The position numbers were made by a program, and so were the translations under genes. Source: Ascarosepion bandense (lineage: Eukaryota > Mollusca > Cephalopoda > Sepiida > Sepiidae). Taken from it: 64,000 nucleotides of DNA. Position 1 is the stretch's first letter, and each line of letters starts with the position of its first letter. Location of the stretch: contig JBBBDQ010001186.1 of assembly GCA_037127315.1 (NCBI GenBank), forward strand, positions 2,423,501-2,487,500. The letters run 5' to 3'. This document shows positions 43,145 through 54,744 of the stretch, in pieces. The notes under the pieces are model-generated. The model was not told the origin of the DNA and searched no databases. It saw only the letters and a list, made by a program, of their open reading frames with translations.

Positions 43145-43290
43145 CACTTTGACATAGTGTAATGGTTAATAAGCTTGTATCACTAGATAAATCACAGCGG
43201 AATAGTGGGTTCGATCCTCACAAGAAAACATTCGACCGTGAGCCATATTTAAGCTATATTTAGAAAATCGCTTTAAAACTTTTAAAAAAA
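43145..43290 (+). repeat. SINE-C copy
   Basis: A box 'tagtgtaatggtta' (43,155-43,168) and B box 'gggttcgatcctc' (43,207-43,219), then 'gagccatatttaagctatat'. (AAT)n of six units lies upstream at 43,077. Confidence 0.8.
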
Positions 43291-43870
43291 TAATCTTTTC
43301 TTTATCGTTTCTGAAATCGCGCTCAACAACAACAATAATGATGATTATGATGCGTACGTTATGACACAACCAATATATTTATTTTCTCATAAATCGTAGG
43401 TAATTTCTTTAGACGGTTTTTACGCATGCGTTAAAAATAAGCAAGAACGTAGACTGAAAATTGCGCGCTTAAAAAACAGCCTCGTACGTAGATTTGGACG
43501 ACTAATCACGAAGTAAAATGACGTTTGAAGGTCATCTGAATGCTTCAAACAAAACAGTCCCCACAAGAAATATACTTTAACTTATCCAATATGATACTTT
43601 CTCAAGGATGCATGTGTAAGTATGTGCGTAATTTGTGTCAGGTGTACACAAAGGTTTAGACTGAAAATGACAAAGAAGTAAAGAGTTAGGAGGTGTTACA
43701 CATGGAAAAGCTTGTAGGTAGTGATTCAAGTTTAGGCGGTAGACGGCCAAATGTTGCGTGTTTGCGCGGGCGGGGTGTGAATAAAAAGCTATAAAATGTA
43801 AAAAAAAAAAACTAAAAATGATAGAGAAAAGAAAGAAAAATTGGAAACTTGAAAGAAAAATCAATATGCA
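43291..43870. other. No recognised feature
   Basis: Unique-looking sequence. The 95-codon minus frame (43,864-43,577) shows no motif. Confidence 0.4.
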
Positions 43871-43881
43871 AAACGAGGTGT

Positions 43882-43925
<44 letters not shown>

Positions 43926-44360
43926 AGTGAAGGATAGCAAAAAGAAAGAGAATGGAATGCAAGTGATATAATGTAAGTAAAAATACAAAGAGTGAAAGAT
44001 AAAAAAAAAGTAAAAGGAAAGAAATAAAACGAAAAGATAGAAAAAAAATAGAAAAGAATGAAAGAAAAAAGAGAAAAGAAAGAAAAAAGAAAGAAAAAGA
44101 AAGAAAAGGATAAAATGTGTAAAGAAAAGTCTAAAGTAGAAAAGGGAAGGAAGACATAAGATTACCTAAAAGAAAAAAAAAATGAAAGTAGTACGGAAAA
44201 ATAGCAAGGAAAAAAATAGAGAAAGAAAGAAAGCAATGAAAGAAAAAAAGAAAGAAAGAAAGCAATGAAAGAAAAAAAGAAAGAAAGCAATGAAAGAAAG
44301 AAAGAAAGAACGAAAGAAAGCAAAGAAAGAAAGAAAGCAAAGAAAGAAAGAAGTAAATGC
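43871..44360. repeat. Polypurine (GAAA)-rich tract
   Basis: (GAAA)n at 43,882-43,926 and long, imperfect GAAA/GAAAA stretches to 44,355, almost all purine on the plus strand. The 145-codon minus frame is phenylalanine/serine simple sequence. Confidence 0.9.
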
Positions 44361-45278
<918 letters not shown>

Positions 45279-45379
45279 GTTTAAGCTTACCTGAGAAAAA
45301 AGTAGAATTGTTTACAATAACGACGTGGAGATGAGACTAGCGCCGCTGGCAGGTAATTTTGAAGCTCACGCAAGCACGA

Positions 45380-45500
45380 TAGACAAGTGACGAGTAACAA
45401 GGACCCTGGAAGGTTAACGTAAATTACAACTCCTATTGGCTCACACGTGAGCACTCGCTTAAATACTATAAGGCGTTAAAAGAGGAACACACTAATGTTG
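45380..45500 (+). promoter_or_regulatory. Possible promoter-like cluster
   Basis: 'ctattggctcacacgtgagc' (inverted CCAAT box and an E-box CACGTG) is followed ~15 bp later by the TATA-like 'ttaaatactataagg'. Not in any repeat copy I see. No exon downstream is recognised, so this is only suggestive. Confidence 0.2.
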
Positions 45501-45540
45501 CACAACTCGTTTTCAGATATGTCAAATATTCTTACCGTCA

Positions 45541-46165
45541 GAAAACTATTCTGGGATAATTTTAACCGGTAACATTTTAACCGGTAACATTTTTCTATGT
45601 TAAATCTTAATGTAATTATCTGTTAAATATAATCCACTTTAAAGTAATGTTGTTCAGGCTTACATATTTTGCAGTTTGTGAAACCTATTCCTCCAACTGT
45701 GCATACGATAAGGGTTTTTACAGTTTTTAAATTTATTAAGGACATACTGAAATTCTCGGCGCCTTTTCATGTTTGCTTCATTAATTAAAATAAATGAAAA
45801 TATATTTTTAAAAAAAAACCCGGTTTTCTGTTGCGTATTCAATCTCTAGTATTGAAAACAGAGGCTTCTGGGAACTTTTACAAATTTTATATGTGAATAT
45901 ACACGATGTGTAGCGGCTGTCGACGCCTGAAGTTGGATTGGCGTGTAGAGTTCAAATTCCAGTCAAGGCTTTTCTGTTTGCTTTTACACAAGTACCCTTG
46001 GAGAAGTTATGAATCCATCCATCTCGATCCTTGAGAAGGAAAACTCAGGATTCAAAACCGGTTGGGTGTGGGGCCAGTAACTACTCTCTGCTAAATTCTA
46101 CTTGCAGCAATATTTTTCTATGGAAGGTTGCGGCCCTGTACTCCATAGGGAAGCCTACAGGTTTT
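45541..46165. other. No recognised gene; diverged SINE head
   Basis: A 16-bp block 'taaccggtaacatttt' is duplicated in tandem at 45,563-45,596. 45,905-46,010 has 'gagttcaaattccagtc' and a SINE-A-like 'acacaagtacccttggagaa'. Confidence 0.4.
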
Positions 46166-46167
46166 AC

Positions 46168-46203
<36 letters not shown>

Positions 46204-46212
46204 ACATATATC

Positions 46213-46240
<28 letters not shown>
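46168..46240. repeat. (CA)n-(TA)n microsatellite
   Basis: About 15 CA units, a short spacer and (TA)n. Followed to 46,800 by AT-rich sequence with no supported feature. Confidence 0.9.
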
Positions 46241-46244
<4 letters not shown>

Positions 46245-46820
46245 ATTGAGAGAAAAACTCACATAATTAAACGGTTCTAAATCCAGAATTTATTTCAGTA
46301 ATATATGATAAAATGTAGTTTTCAGGTACGGTATATCTATGGGTTAAATTGTTCAAGATAAGAGGTAGAGCGTATGTAAATAATAGGAGTGACCTTTGCG
46401 GTCAACACACAGACAGTCTTTTTCATGCCTAACCGCAATCTTCAGACCATGTATTTTGCGTTTTGGTTCGACTATTTATATAAGCTGGTCAGTGTGCATT
46501 ATGGGTATATCTATTGCATTATTCTAATGGTTACATTTCAAATTATTATAGAGGCTATTGAGAACAATTAATTGTGGATCCGAATTCAATTATTAGTAGC
46601 TGCTTTATAGTGTTGTTGCTTAACATTTTATTCATTATTTATTATTGATTTCTTCATTATTTGGGGCTGATTGTTATCATTACGTTTATTTGTGCTTATT
46701 TGTAGTTTGTTAATTAAACCTAGCTGTTACTACCCATCCAAAAACTGTTAGATAATACGAGAGCTCTACCCGTAATGCACTATTAACCCCTATGTTCATT
46801 ATATATACATACTAACAGTA

Positions 46821-46994
46821 TAGCCCGGTGTTGCTCGGGTGTAATGAAAGCTTTAAAACTAATCCATGGTCCTGGAGCTCAGACTCAGCCTAAAGAATAT
46901 TTGTGCGAAGTTTGGTGAGAATCGGATAAAAATTATGGATTTGTATAAAGGACATACAGACAGATAAACAGACACACACACAAACATCTTGCCT

Positions 46995-47036
<42 letters not shown>

Positions 47037-47340
47037 CGATTTTCTACACTATTGTAAGAACTGCAACCTTGAAACTTATGAATATCGTTTTTTATGTCTT
47101 TGTCTATAAGTGTATCAAATTTGATTAAAATCGGACCACACCTTCTATAATCAGATTTTTTCGATTATCGATTTTCGATATTTATCGGGGGTACCTCGAC
47201 ACAAAACCTAGCTAAGAACACTCGCAGACGTTTATAGAAAATTGGTTCAGCCGTTTCGGAGTCTATAGGTAACGGACACATACACACACACACACAGACA
47301 CACACACACAGACAAAGTTCCATTTATAAATAAGTTTAGA
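46821..47340 (+). repeat. Dispersed element with internal (TA)n, copy 1
   Basis: Begins 'tatagcccggtgttgctcgg' (a CCCG..CGGG hairpin), contains 'aagtttggtgagaatcggat', an internal (TA)n (46,997-47,033), 'gaactgcaaccttgaaactt', 'ttttcgattatcgattttcg', 'tcagccgtttcggagtctat' and (CA)n, and ends 'ttccatttataaataag'. An inverted copy is at 61,765. No coding or terminal repeats; class unknown. Confidence 0.8.
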
Positions 47341-47393
47341 TTAGATTAAATATAATTGATATAGGTAAAATTTGTCTTTTAGCTAATTGATGT

Positions 47394-47395
<2 letters not shown>

Positions 47396-47442
<47 letters not shown>

Positions 47443-47460
47443 CTGTGTGTATTTTTTTTT
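47396..47460. repeat. (TA)n microsatellite and T-run
   Basis: About 23 TA units, a spacer, then T14 leading into the LINE tail on the minus strand. Confidence 0.9.
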
Positions 47461-47464
47461 TTTT

Positions 47465-47717
47465 GTTAATCATTTCGCCCCAAGCAAGACAGGACCGCAA
47501 CTAGATCTCGGGGGTTACAGTGAGAGAAAAGTCTGGGTACAGGGACTATAAAGAAAAGGATAAAAAGATGAACGGGATTCAAGAAAATAGAAGATTGCAA
47601 TTGACGTTACATTTAATGTTTTGGAGTTTGTAGCTATCAGGGAAACAAGGAAACGGAAGTCGAGATGCCAAGTTAGGATCGATTATATTGCAGATCCTTC
47701 TTTAGATTTTCCTTGTC
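47465..47717 (-). repeat. LINE (Jockey/CR1-like) 3' fragment
   Basis: 'taatcatttcgccccaagca', 'gtagctatcagggaaaca', then joined to an RT-internal block 'gaagtcgagatgccaagtta'. The 'LWNSLP' region between them is deleted. Confidence 0.7.
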
Positions 47718-47885
47718 TTACATCCCTTTCTGTTTTTTACTGAATTTATTTTTTTATCCGTAAACAGGAGGTTTGCTGCTAGTGAAAGTTCTCAAGCACA
47801 CATGGCCCAGTCGATAAAAGCGTTGATGGGATGCAGTGACTTGATCCAAAGAGTTGTGAGTTCAATAGCTGGCGACAAGAACCGC
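47718..47885. repeat. RTE fragment joined to a SINE-D head
   Basis: Minus-strand RTE piece (47,718-47,795; 'cttgtcttacatccctttct', 'caggaggtttgctgc'), then plus-strand SINE-D head 'acacatggcccagtcgataa' to 'gttgtgagttcaatagctgg'. The same RTE/SINE junction occurs at 52,660. Confidence 0.75.
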
Positions 47886-48290
47886 GTGATGAATAGCAAG
47901 AGCACCAGACCAGCTGTGGCAAGAGTATTCAATCCACGGACGAATTATAGATTTATAAATGTGCCAAATCGATTCTGCCGCGACAAATGTGAAGTGTGTT
48001 ACAGTGGGAGAAAAAAACTAGGCACTGAGAATATTAGGGAAAGGATAAAAGATGAATGGGATTCAAGAAGATAATTGACGTTGCTTTTAAATATTTGGAG
48101 ATTGTAAATATCATGGAAACAAGTAAACGGAAAGGAGTTCCACAGGCGAAAATTACGAAAAAAAACAAAACAAAACAAAAAAAAAACTGATGGAATAAAA
48201 GTGACGGTTACATTTAACTATTTTAACGATAAAAGAACGGGACATAGATGCCAAACTAGTTGCGCGCTTAAATTCATGTGGTCGTGGCAT
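47886..48290 (-). repeat. LINE 3' fragments, rearranged
   Basis: RT block ('caagagcaccagaccagctg', minus strand 'WSGAL') then a second 3' end ('gtagaaaaacta..' , 'ggaaaggataaaagatgaat', 'ggaaaggagttccacaggcg'). Confidence 0.65.
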
Positions 48291-48577
48291 CAGGAAAAAA
48301 AAAAGGCCCAAAGTAAGCTAAATATCACCTAATGACGAGATAAGCGATTCAAATCTCGAAACATAGAAACTTCCGTGTCGCAATGTAAATTAAATTTACT
48401 TTAAATTAAAAAAAAAAACAAACAAACTTATACACATAAATACACAACAGGTTTTATTATAGTAAAGAGGAAATGATGGGGAAGTACAAACGCCGGTTTC
48501 AATTGAATTAAACATCGAAAAAACTGAAGATACACGGACGATTAATTTTAACAATTCCTTTTTTCTTTCCTTCTTTT
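48291..48577. other. Spacer, mostly unique
   Basis: Nothing supported apart from A-runs. It ends in 'ttctttcc' pyrimidines before the next LINE tail. Confidence 0.4.
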
Positions 48578-49080
48578 TTAATCATTTCACCCCAGGAAAG
48601 CCGTGTCGGCTACTAGTGTGGAGTGTGTTGCAGTGGGAGAAAAACTGGGTACTGGGACTATTAAGCAAAGGATAAAAGATGAACGCGATTCAAGAAGATA
48701 AAAGTTAACAATTGACGTTGCATTTAAATTTTTGAAGATTATAGCTATCACGGAAACAAGTAAACGGAAGGGAGTTCCACAGGCGGAAAGTACGATAAAA
48801 AAAAAACCGACGGAATAGAAGTGGAGGTTACATTTAATTATTTTGACGATAAAAGAACGGGACCTAGATGCCAACCTAATTGCGCGCTTAAATTCATGTG
48901 GTCGTGACATCAGGAAAAAAAAAGGCTGTTAGATCAGTTATGAAATTTTTGTAGAAAAGACAAAGAGAAGCCACGTCACGTCAACGAGATAGTAACTGAA
49001 GTCGAGATGCCAAGTCAGGATCGATTATATTGCAGATCCTTCTTTGGATTTAGTTGGGAACATCGAAACGAACAGCAAGA
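48578..49080 (-). pseudogene. LINE 3' end with 3' UTR
   Basis: Minus strand: 'RPHEFKRAIRLASRSRSFIV' (RT C-terminus), a frameshift through 'LSACGTPFRLLVSVIAI', 3' UTR and the tail 'gaaatgattaaaaaagaagg'. Upstream the RT block 'gaagtcgagatgccaagtca' is present. Confidence 0.75.
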
Positions 49081-49084
49081 TGAC

Positions 49085-49500
49085 CCGGCTAGTTATAACA
49101 GCAATATTTAATGCGCAGCCGATATGGTAGGTTTTGGCGAGAAAAACTTTCTGGCTCAACCTTTCTTGCCCGAGATGCAATTGCACATTTGATACAGCTG
49201 TTCCACTTCAGGTCGGTTGAAAAAGTGAGGCCAAGGGAGGCACAGTGTGTTGCTCTCCATGAGACTAGCATCAGCCACGCTGATGGCCGTCAGGAATGTT
49301 TCTTTATAGTGGTTAAAGGAGAGTAGTTTTGTTTTGGAGGCATTAAAATTTACAAGCCATTTCTTGCCCCAGTTAACCACTGATTGGTGGTCCGTTTCAA
49401 GAGCAGCAGCCAGGTTATCTTTGTCATCTCTGACAGATTTTCTATTGAGACTGGAGTAAATTTTAGTGTCATCTGCATAATGGACTAATTGGGAACTGAT
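49085..49500 (-). pseudogene. LINE RT fragment including the YADD box
   Basis: Minus strand from about 49,495: 'LVHYADDTKIYSSLNRKSV' with the catalytic YADD intact, then 'VVNWGKKWLVNFNASKTKLL' and 'SFNHYKETFLTAISVADASL'. A frameshift follows at 49,270-49,200. The only RT catalytic box of the Jockey/CR1-like LINE in this window. Confidence 0.8.
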
Positions 49501-49830
49501 TACGAGATGCCACGACTGGATCGATTACATTTCAGTTCCTTCTTTGGAATAGCAAGAGCACCCGACCAGATATAACGACAGTTTTTAATGCACGGCCGAT
49601 ATGGTAAATTTATAAATGTGCAAGATCGATTCTGGCGAGAAAAGCTCTTTGGCCCAACCTTCCTTGCAGGAGATGTTACTATAGAATTGATGTAGTCATT
49701 CCACTCGAGGTCAGTTGAGAATGTGAGGCCGAGGAAGCTCAGTAGGTTTTTCTCCAGGAGATTAGCATCAGCCATGGTGCTTAAGGGAGAGCAGTTTTGT
49801 TTTGGAAGCATTAATATTTCTTGATCCAAT
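49501..49830 (-). pseudogene. LINE RT fragment (post-catalytic)
   Basis: Frame 49,829-49,500: 'MADANLLEKNLLSFLGLTFS', 'TDLEWNDYINSIVTSPARKV', 'YIWSGALAIPKKELKC'. Same segment as 49,085-49,300, so two copies lie in tandem. Confidence 0.75.
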
Positions 49831-50009
49831 TAACCATAACAATTCATTAATCTTTTCTTTGTTTTTATCGAAATATTATGATAAGGGTTAAAAGTTGGAG
49901 CAACTGTACGAGAAAATACGTCGCAAAAGAAAAATGCTCAGTCGGCCTCAAATATTTTATGATCTGATGAAACCAAGGCTGAATATTGTTCCTAATATTT
50001 ATCATTTTT

Positions 50010-50260
50010 TTACACTATTTATATTCCGACTATTGTCCTTATCTTTGTTGTTGTTATCACAAAGTTTCGGCCGTTGTGCCCTCCCTCGATCCTTCCTCAG
50101 GTGTATATTGATCTGGATAACCTATTAAATCTGAGATATTAAATAAATAGATTATTTACACTATTTATATTCCGACTATAGTCCTCATCTTTGTTGTTGT
50201 TATCACAATATTTCGGTCGATATATTCCGGCGTTCTGGAGGGTACAACAGCCAAAATGTT
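50010..50260 (-). repeat. Two SINE-E 3' domains in direct tandem
   Basis: 'tatattccgactattgtcct' at 50,020 and 'tatattccgactatagtcct' at 50,167, 147 bp apart. On the minus strand the first has 'cacctgaggaaggatcgagg' and 'acaacggccgaaactttgtg' (CTGAGGA..GAAAC). Confidence 0.75.
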
Positions 50261-50389
50261 GTTATCATACCTCTGCACAATTTCAACAATGTCAAGCCAT
50301 GGCAGTAACTTGATGGTTGACCGATTAAGAATACCAGGTGCAGCAAATTTGGATGTGTGGGTGATATGATGGATAATGGCTCAGAATTG

Positions 50390-50500
50390 TTTATCACGGA
50401 GCTGAGTGCCATTGATTTGTTGTATTCACTTATGCGCAAATATCCTTGGGAAAGGCATGAATCCACTTCTTTTCCACCAGCTATGGGTTAGTTAGTAAAA
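50390..50500 (+). repeat. SINE-A fragment
   Basis: 'tatcacggagctgagtgcca', 'attcacttatgcgcaaatat', 'ccttgggaaaggcatgaatc', 'ccaccagctatgggttagtt'. Confidence 0.7.
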
Positions 50501-50669
50501 CGTGTATCACTAAACCATTATTAACTCCCCCTACCAAATTCTTACAATATAAAAATATTTTCTGCTTTAAATTAGCTACAAAGGGTTGATAAGCTGTACA
50601 AAACGAACGAATGGACCAATTAATCTTACCTTCAATATGTCCTGTGAGTATCAAAAACGTCTTTTCTCG

Positions 50670-51360
50670 TTATGTGCTCTAGAAATTTCAACTTTCCCTT
50701 CCTGATGTTAAGTATAAGTGTCCTACTTGTTTGCATTTTCTCAAAACGTCCTCGCTGCTCACCCGTTCTAGCCATGCTATTCTCAATATCCTTCTGTAGA
50801 CTCGCATCACTGTTGGCTCAAGTTTCCACTTTATCTGTGAGGAGATTTTTGAACATTCACATATTTCCCTATTTTATAAGAAAATTGATGGTACAGAATT
50901 CAGTACTCTTTTCTTTCTTTTTTTTCTCTTTTTTTTTTCTAAAAATATTTTTCTGTTTCTTAGCATTTTACTTAGCTTCTTGAAGGCCCCTTTCGCTATC
51001 CTAATGCGCCTTCAGATTTCCGTATCGCACTTTCCGTCCTCTTAAACTCTTATCAGATATTTAAATTGTTGCACCTGTTTAAATTTGGAATCCCTAATTT
51101 GTAATTTGCATGCTAGGTAGTTCCTTTTACTAACAACCATGCGTCCAATCTTCTTGTAATTGATGTTTAGTCCTTTCTTTTCACTTTCCCTCACTATCTT
51201 CTGTAAGGGTTTAGGTAGTTTCTTTTCTGTGTTTGCTATCAACATTGTGTCGCCTGCATTTCTTACATTGTTAAGTTTGTGCCCACCAATAATGAATCCT
51301 GGTAAGACTTCTAATTCTCTCAAGATCACCTCGTTGTATTGGTTGAAAACATCATCCTTA
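50670..51360 (-). pseudogene. RTE-like LINE copy 1, RT palm to C-terminus
   Basis: Frame 51,329-51,042: 'ILRELEVLPGFIIGGHKLNN', 'VRNAGDTMLIANTEKKLPKP', 'GRMVVSKRNYLACKLQIRDS'. The catalytic YADD is changed to NAGD, so it could not copy RNA. A T-rich insertion near 50,915-50,950 breaks the middle; the end is 'LILNIRKGKLKFLEHITRK' near 50,690. Confidence 0.75.
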
Positions 51361-51394
51361 TCTTACACTGTTTTTATTTTCGTGTATTTCACTC

Positions 51395-51695
51395 AGTTGA
51401 CTGTCATACGTGATACACACTTGGGCGATCATATCTCGAAAAGGGACTTCACTGACTAGGCAGAAGATTATGTCGCAGTAGATTGCCATTGTTTTCTGCG
51501 GTAGACTGGTTGCCATCCAAGGCTATAGAACCCAATCTGTCCTATTATTTAACTCATAACTGAAGGGAAGTGACGGATTAATAGCTTCCCCAAGGGTATT
51601 TGCGCGTAAGTGAATGCAAGAAATTCAACTGGAATTCGAACTCGGTTCCCCGATTTATCGTTCCGAGTCGATATCCACTGCATCACAACGCACAT
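51395..51695 (-). repeat. SINE-A copy inserted in RTE copy 1
   Basis: Full-length SINE-A in minus orientation ('cacaacgcacatagtcgt' head side to 'cagttgactgtcatacgtga' tail side). RTE sequence lies on both sides, with RT motif A upstream and the palm downstream. Confidence 0.85.
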
Positions 51696-51935
51696 AGTCG
51701 TATAGTTACTGAACTCATTTTCCATCCTTATGCAGACGGTGTGTTCAAAGTATAGGCTCTGGATTATTCTAATATCCTTCCAATATTGATGTTATGCTTG
51801 CCTGGACGTTCCAACAGTTCTTTGTGATGTACTTGTATCAAACGCTTTATAAAACACTGGTACACCATCTCCTGCATTTGAACGGCTCTTTCAAATATCA
51901 TTCTGAGCATCAATATAGCATTCGTTGTTCCAGTG
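51696..51935 (-). pseudogene. RTE copy 1, RT motif A region with deletion
   Basis: Minus strand reads 'NAILMLRMIFERAVQMQEMV', 'YQCFIKRLIQVHHKELLERP'. In related RTE proteins the Asp of motif A lies between CFI and the HKELLE block; here that segment is replaced, so the catalytic Asp is missing. Confidence 0.7.
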
Positions 51936-51939
51936 CCTT

Positions 51940-52660
51940 TAACAAATTTCCCTTCTTGATGTTAAGTATTAGTGTCCTTTATGTTTGCATTTTCTCAAAA
52001 CGTCGTCGTTGCTCACCCATTCTATCCATGCTATTCTCAATATCCTTCTGTAGACTCGCATCACAGTTGGCTTAAGTTTCCACTTTATCTGTGAGGAGAT
52101 TGTCGAACATTCACATATTTCCGTATAGGAAAATTGATGGAACAGAATTCAGTACTCTTTTCTTTTGTTTTTTCTCTCTTTTTTTTTTCTAAAAATATTT
52201 TTGTTTCTTAGCATTTTACTTAGCTTCTTGAAGGCCTCTTTCGCTATCCCAATACGCCTTTGGATTTCTGTGTCGCACTTTCCATCCTCTGTTAAAACTC
52301 TTGTCAGATATCTAAATTGTTGCACCTGTTTAATTTGCATGTTAGACTGTTCCGTTTGCTAGCAACCATCCACTTCATCTTCAAGCAATTAATGTTTAGT
52401 CTTTTCTTCTTGCTTTTCTTCACTACCTACTGTAGGAGATCTTTTCATTTCCGTTCTGTGGTTATTATCAACACTATCATCAAACTATCTTATGATGTTA
52501 AGATTGTGTCCGACTTCTAATTCTTACAATCACTTCACTGTAAACGTTGAATAAGTCCAGTGAGAAGACACATCCTTGTCTTACACCCCTTTCTCTTTTT
52601 TTATATTTACTGAATTGATTTTTTATCTTTAAGAAGGAGGTTTGCTGCCTGTATAGGTTC
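51940..52660 (-). pseudogene. RTE-like LINE copy 2, palm to C-terminus
   Basis: Collinear with 50,690-51,360, including the same T-rich interruption (52,165-52,205) and the same flanking 'acagaattcagtactctttt'. 'GVRQGCVFSLDLFNVYSEVI' near 52,580 is RT motif B. The YADD segment is missing or unrecognisable. Confidence 0.75.
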
Positions 52661-52882
52661 TCAAGGATACATAGCCTAATGGATAAAAGAGTAGTGAGTT
52701 CAATACCTGGTGATAGCAGTGGCGAACAAGGACTGAGAGAGTTGGGTTAAATAGAGGTAACTAATACATCCTGAAGTGGTATGACTCATGGAATGAGAAG
52801 GTCGGATCGTATAAAGGTTGAAACGTCGTAAATATGGCAATAAAAGTAAGGACAACAGTCTAAACAATGTAAATAAGTTTCT
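52661..52882 (+). repeat. SINE-D copy inserted in RTE copy 2
   Basis: Head 'gatacatagcctaatggata', B-box-like 'gagttcaatacctgg', a shortened middle, 'aaggttgaaacgtcgtaaat', 'aggacaacagtctaaacaat'. RTE sequence continues on both sides. Confidence 0.8.
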
Positions 52883-52884
52883 GG

Positions 52885-52990
52885 ATTATTCTTATAACCT
52901 TCCCAAATATATCAAGGTTAACTAACATTTCCAACCATTCTTTGTGACTTATTTTGTCAAAACAACCAATAGAAGGAATAAAAATACTTA
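52885..52990 (-). pseudogene. RTE copy 2, RT motif A
   Basis: Minus strand 'CFDKISHKEWLEMLVNLDIF' then 'GKVIRIIQKL'. Here the motif A Asp (CFD) is retained, unlike copy 1. Confidence 0.65.
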
Positions 52991-53319
52991 CCTATGTACT
53001 CATGTAGATGTCGACCTTTTAAAACAAAAATCTGTGTAAAAAGGCTTTTTTCTGTAGAGTGTAGCGTGTAAACTCTGAAGATAAAACAACTATGTGGTAG
53101 AATCGATTCTCACTGTGTGACTCACTCTCGTGACAACCAAATTTACAGCTCAGTAAATAACTAGTTCAACTGCTGATAAATAGTTATGACTGCTGTCCAC
53201 AATCAATAATATTGTTATAATGACATCGATCTTCATTGGTTAACCTATTTTTTCATATACGCTGAGTAAATATACGAGGATGAATCAATAATTTTGTAAC
53301 TGGACGCCGTTATCACTTA
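52991..53319. other. No recognised gene
   Basis: A weak SINE-C-like segment ('gtggtagaatcgattctcac', 53,095) is the only hint. Confidence 0.4.
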
Positions 53320-53625
53320 ACTCAATCAGTTGAGTGCCGTACGTGATACACGCTTGGGCGATCATGTCTCGACAGAGACATGACTGACTGGGTAGAAGAT
53401 TATCCCGCAGTCGGTTGCCATTGCTTTCTGCGGTAGACTGGTTGCCGACCAAGGCTATAGAACCCAATCTGTCCTGTTATTTAACCCATAACTGGAAGGA
53501 ATAGACGGATTAATACCTTTCCCAAGGGTATTTGCGCGTAAGTGAATGCAATGAATTCAGCTGGAATTCGAACTCGGCTCCCCGATTTCTCGTTCCGAGC
53601 CGATATCCAATGCACCACAATCTAA
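53320..53625 (-). repeat. SINE-A copy, full length
   Basis: Minus strand from 'gattgtggtgcattggatat' through 'ggagccgagttcgaattcca' to 'catgatcgcccaagcgtgta'. Among the best-preserved copies. Confidence 0.85.
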
Positions 53626-53694
53626 AATTTTCAATGTATAATATCCGTCATAAATAAAGTGTGAACTGGCGGCAATACAATTCTTTCTGTCATG

Positions 53695-53835
53695 ATTGGA
53701 TATTGGTATCACCCCAATCAAGGTAGCAAAGCCACTAAGACGCAGTGTGTGGGGGTTTGTTAACGGCTGTTGTAGAAAATTAGTAACAGAAGCATTAATT
53801 ATGAGCAGGAGGAGAAAAGAGTAATCAGGCGGAGA
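53695..53835 (-). repeat. LINE 3' UTR tail
   Basis: 'ttggtatcaccccaatcaag', 'agccactaagacgcagtgtg', then diverged 3' UTR. No coding part. Confidence 0.6.
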
Positions 53836-53837
53836 GT

Positions 53838-53965
53838 ACACTATTTACATAATTCGGACTATTGTCTTCATCTTTACTGCTATGTTTATGACGTTTCAGC
53901 TGTTGCACGCTCTGCCCTTTTTCAGATGCTCGGAATTTCGAAACGAATCTTTTATTATGATCACT
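53838..53965 (-). repeat. SINE-D 3' domain
   Basis: 'cataattcggactattgtct', 'acgtttcagctgttgcacgc', 'cagatgctcggaatttcgaa', 'atcactggagtat'. It joins directly to the LINE at 53,970. Confidence 0.75.
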
Positions 53966-54480
53966 GGAGTATGGATACAGTCGCTTTCTCACTGGCGAAA
54001 TGTGGCTTCCCTGTGTCTCTTCCACAAATATTTTTCACGGCTTCTGCTCCAATGAACTTACCTCACTGGTGTTCCCTATATATGAATATACTCAAGCCAC
54101 AAGATTAGCAACTAGGTCCCGCCCTTTTACTGTGAAACCAATAAAATGTAAACGCAAACTCTACTCCAACAGCTTCTTTTCTCGCACTTCCCGCCTGTGG
54201 AACTCTCTTCTATTTACTTTGCTTTGCCGACAATTACAATCTTCAAGAATTTGGATGTAAAAGTCAATAGTCATCTCCTATCTCCCTAACCTACATCCTC
54301 TCTCTCTCTTTTTGGTTTCTCCGTCCGCTCCACTCTCATCAGTATTCTCATCCTTCTCTTACCCACTACTGACATCCCCTATAACCTGTCACTCTTTCTC
54401 ATAACTTACCGCCAATGTAACCCCCCTGCAAAACAGTGGCAGGAAAATGGCTTGCTTGGGGCGATATGATTATAAAAAAG
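53966..54480 (+). pseudogene. LINE (Jockey/CR1-like) 3' end with complete 3' UTR and tail
   Basis: 'SLSHWRNVASLCLFHKYF' (shifted), 'RTSRLWNSLLFTLLCRQLQS', then a pyrimidine-rich 3' UTR and the tail 'tgtaacccccctgcaaaaca', 'ggcttgcttggggcgatatg', 'attataaaaaag'. This ties the tail found on SINE-F to an RT-encoding element. Confidence 0.85.
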
Positions 54481-54494
54481 AATATCATTCTCAT

Positions 54495-54740
54495 TCCATG
54501 TTTACCGGGCTACAGCAGTGATGAACAAATAACTTAGAGAGTTAAGTTAAAGGGAAATAACTATATGGCTACTGGACGTGGCATCGCACACGGAATGAGA
54601 ATGATATACCCCAGGGTTCGGTTCGAAATTCCTAGCACCTGAAGAAGGCTGGAGCGTCGTAAACAAGGCAGTAAAAATAAGGACAATAGCCCGAATAATG
54701 TAAATACTACCTCATCTCTGAAGTATAGACAAATAAAATA
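54495..54740 (+). repeat. SINE-D copy with internal deletion
   Basis: 'accgggctacagcagtgatg', 'gaaggctggagcgtcgtaaa' (the GGCCGAAAC half is deleted), 'ggacaatagcccgaataatg'. Confidence 0.8.
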
Positions 54741-54744
54741 GGAC

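Noticed and set aside
47802..48074. 90-codon plus frame
   Set aside because: Spans a SINE-D head and antisense LINE sequence.
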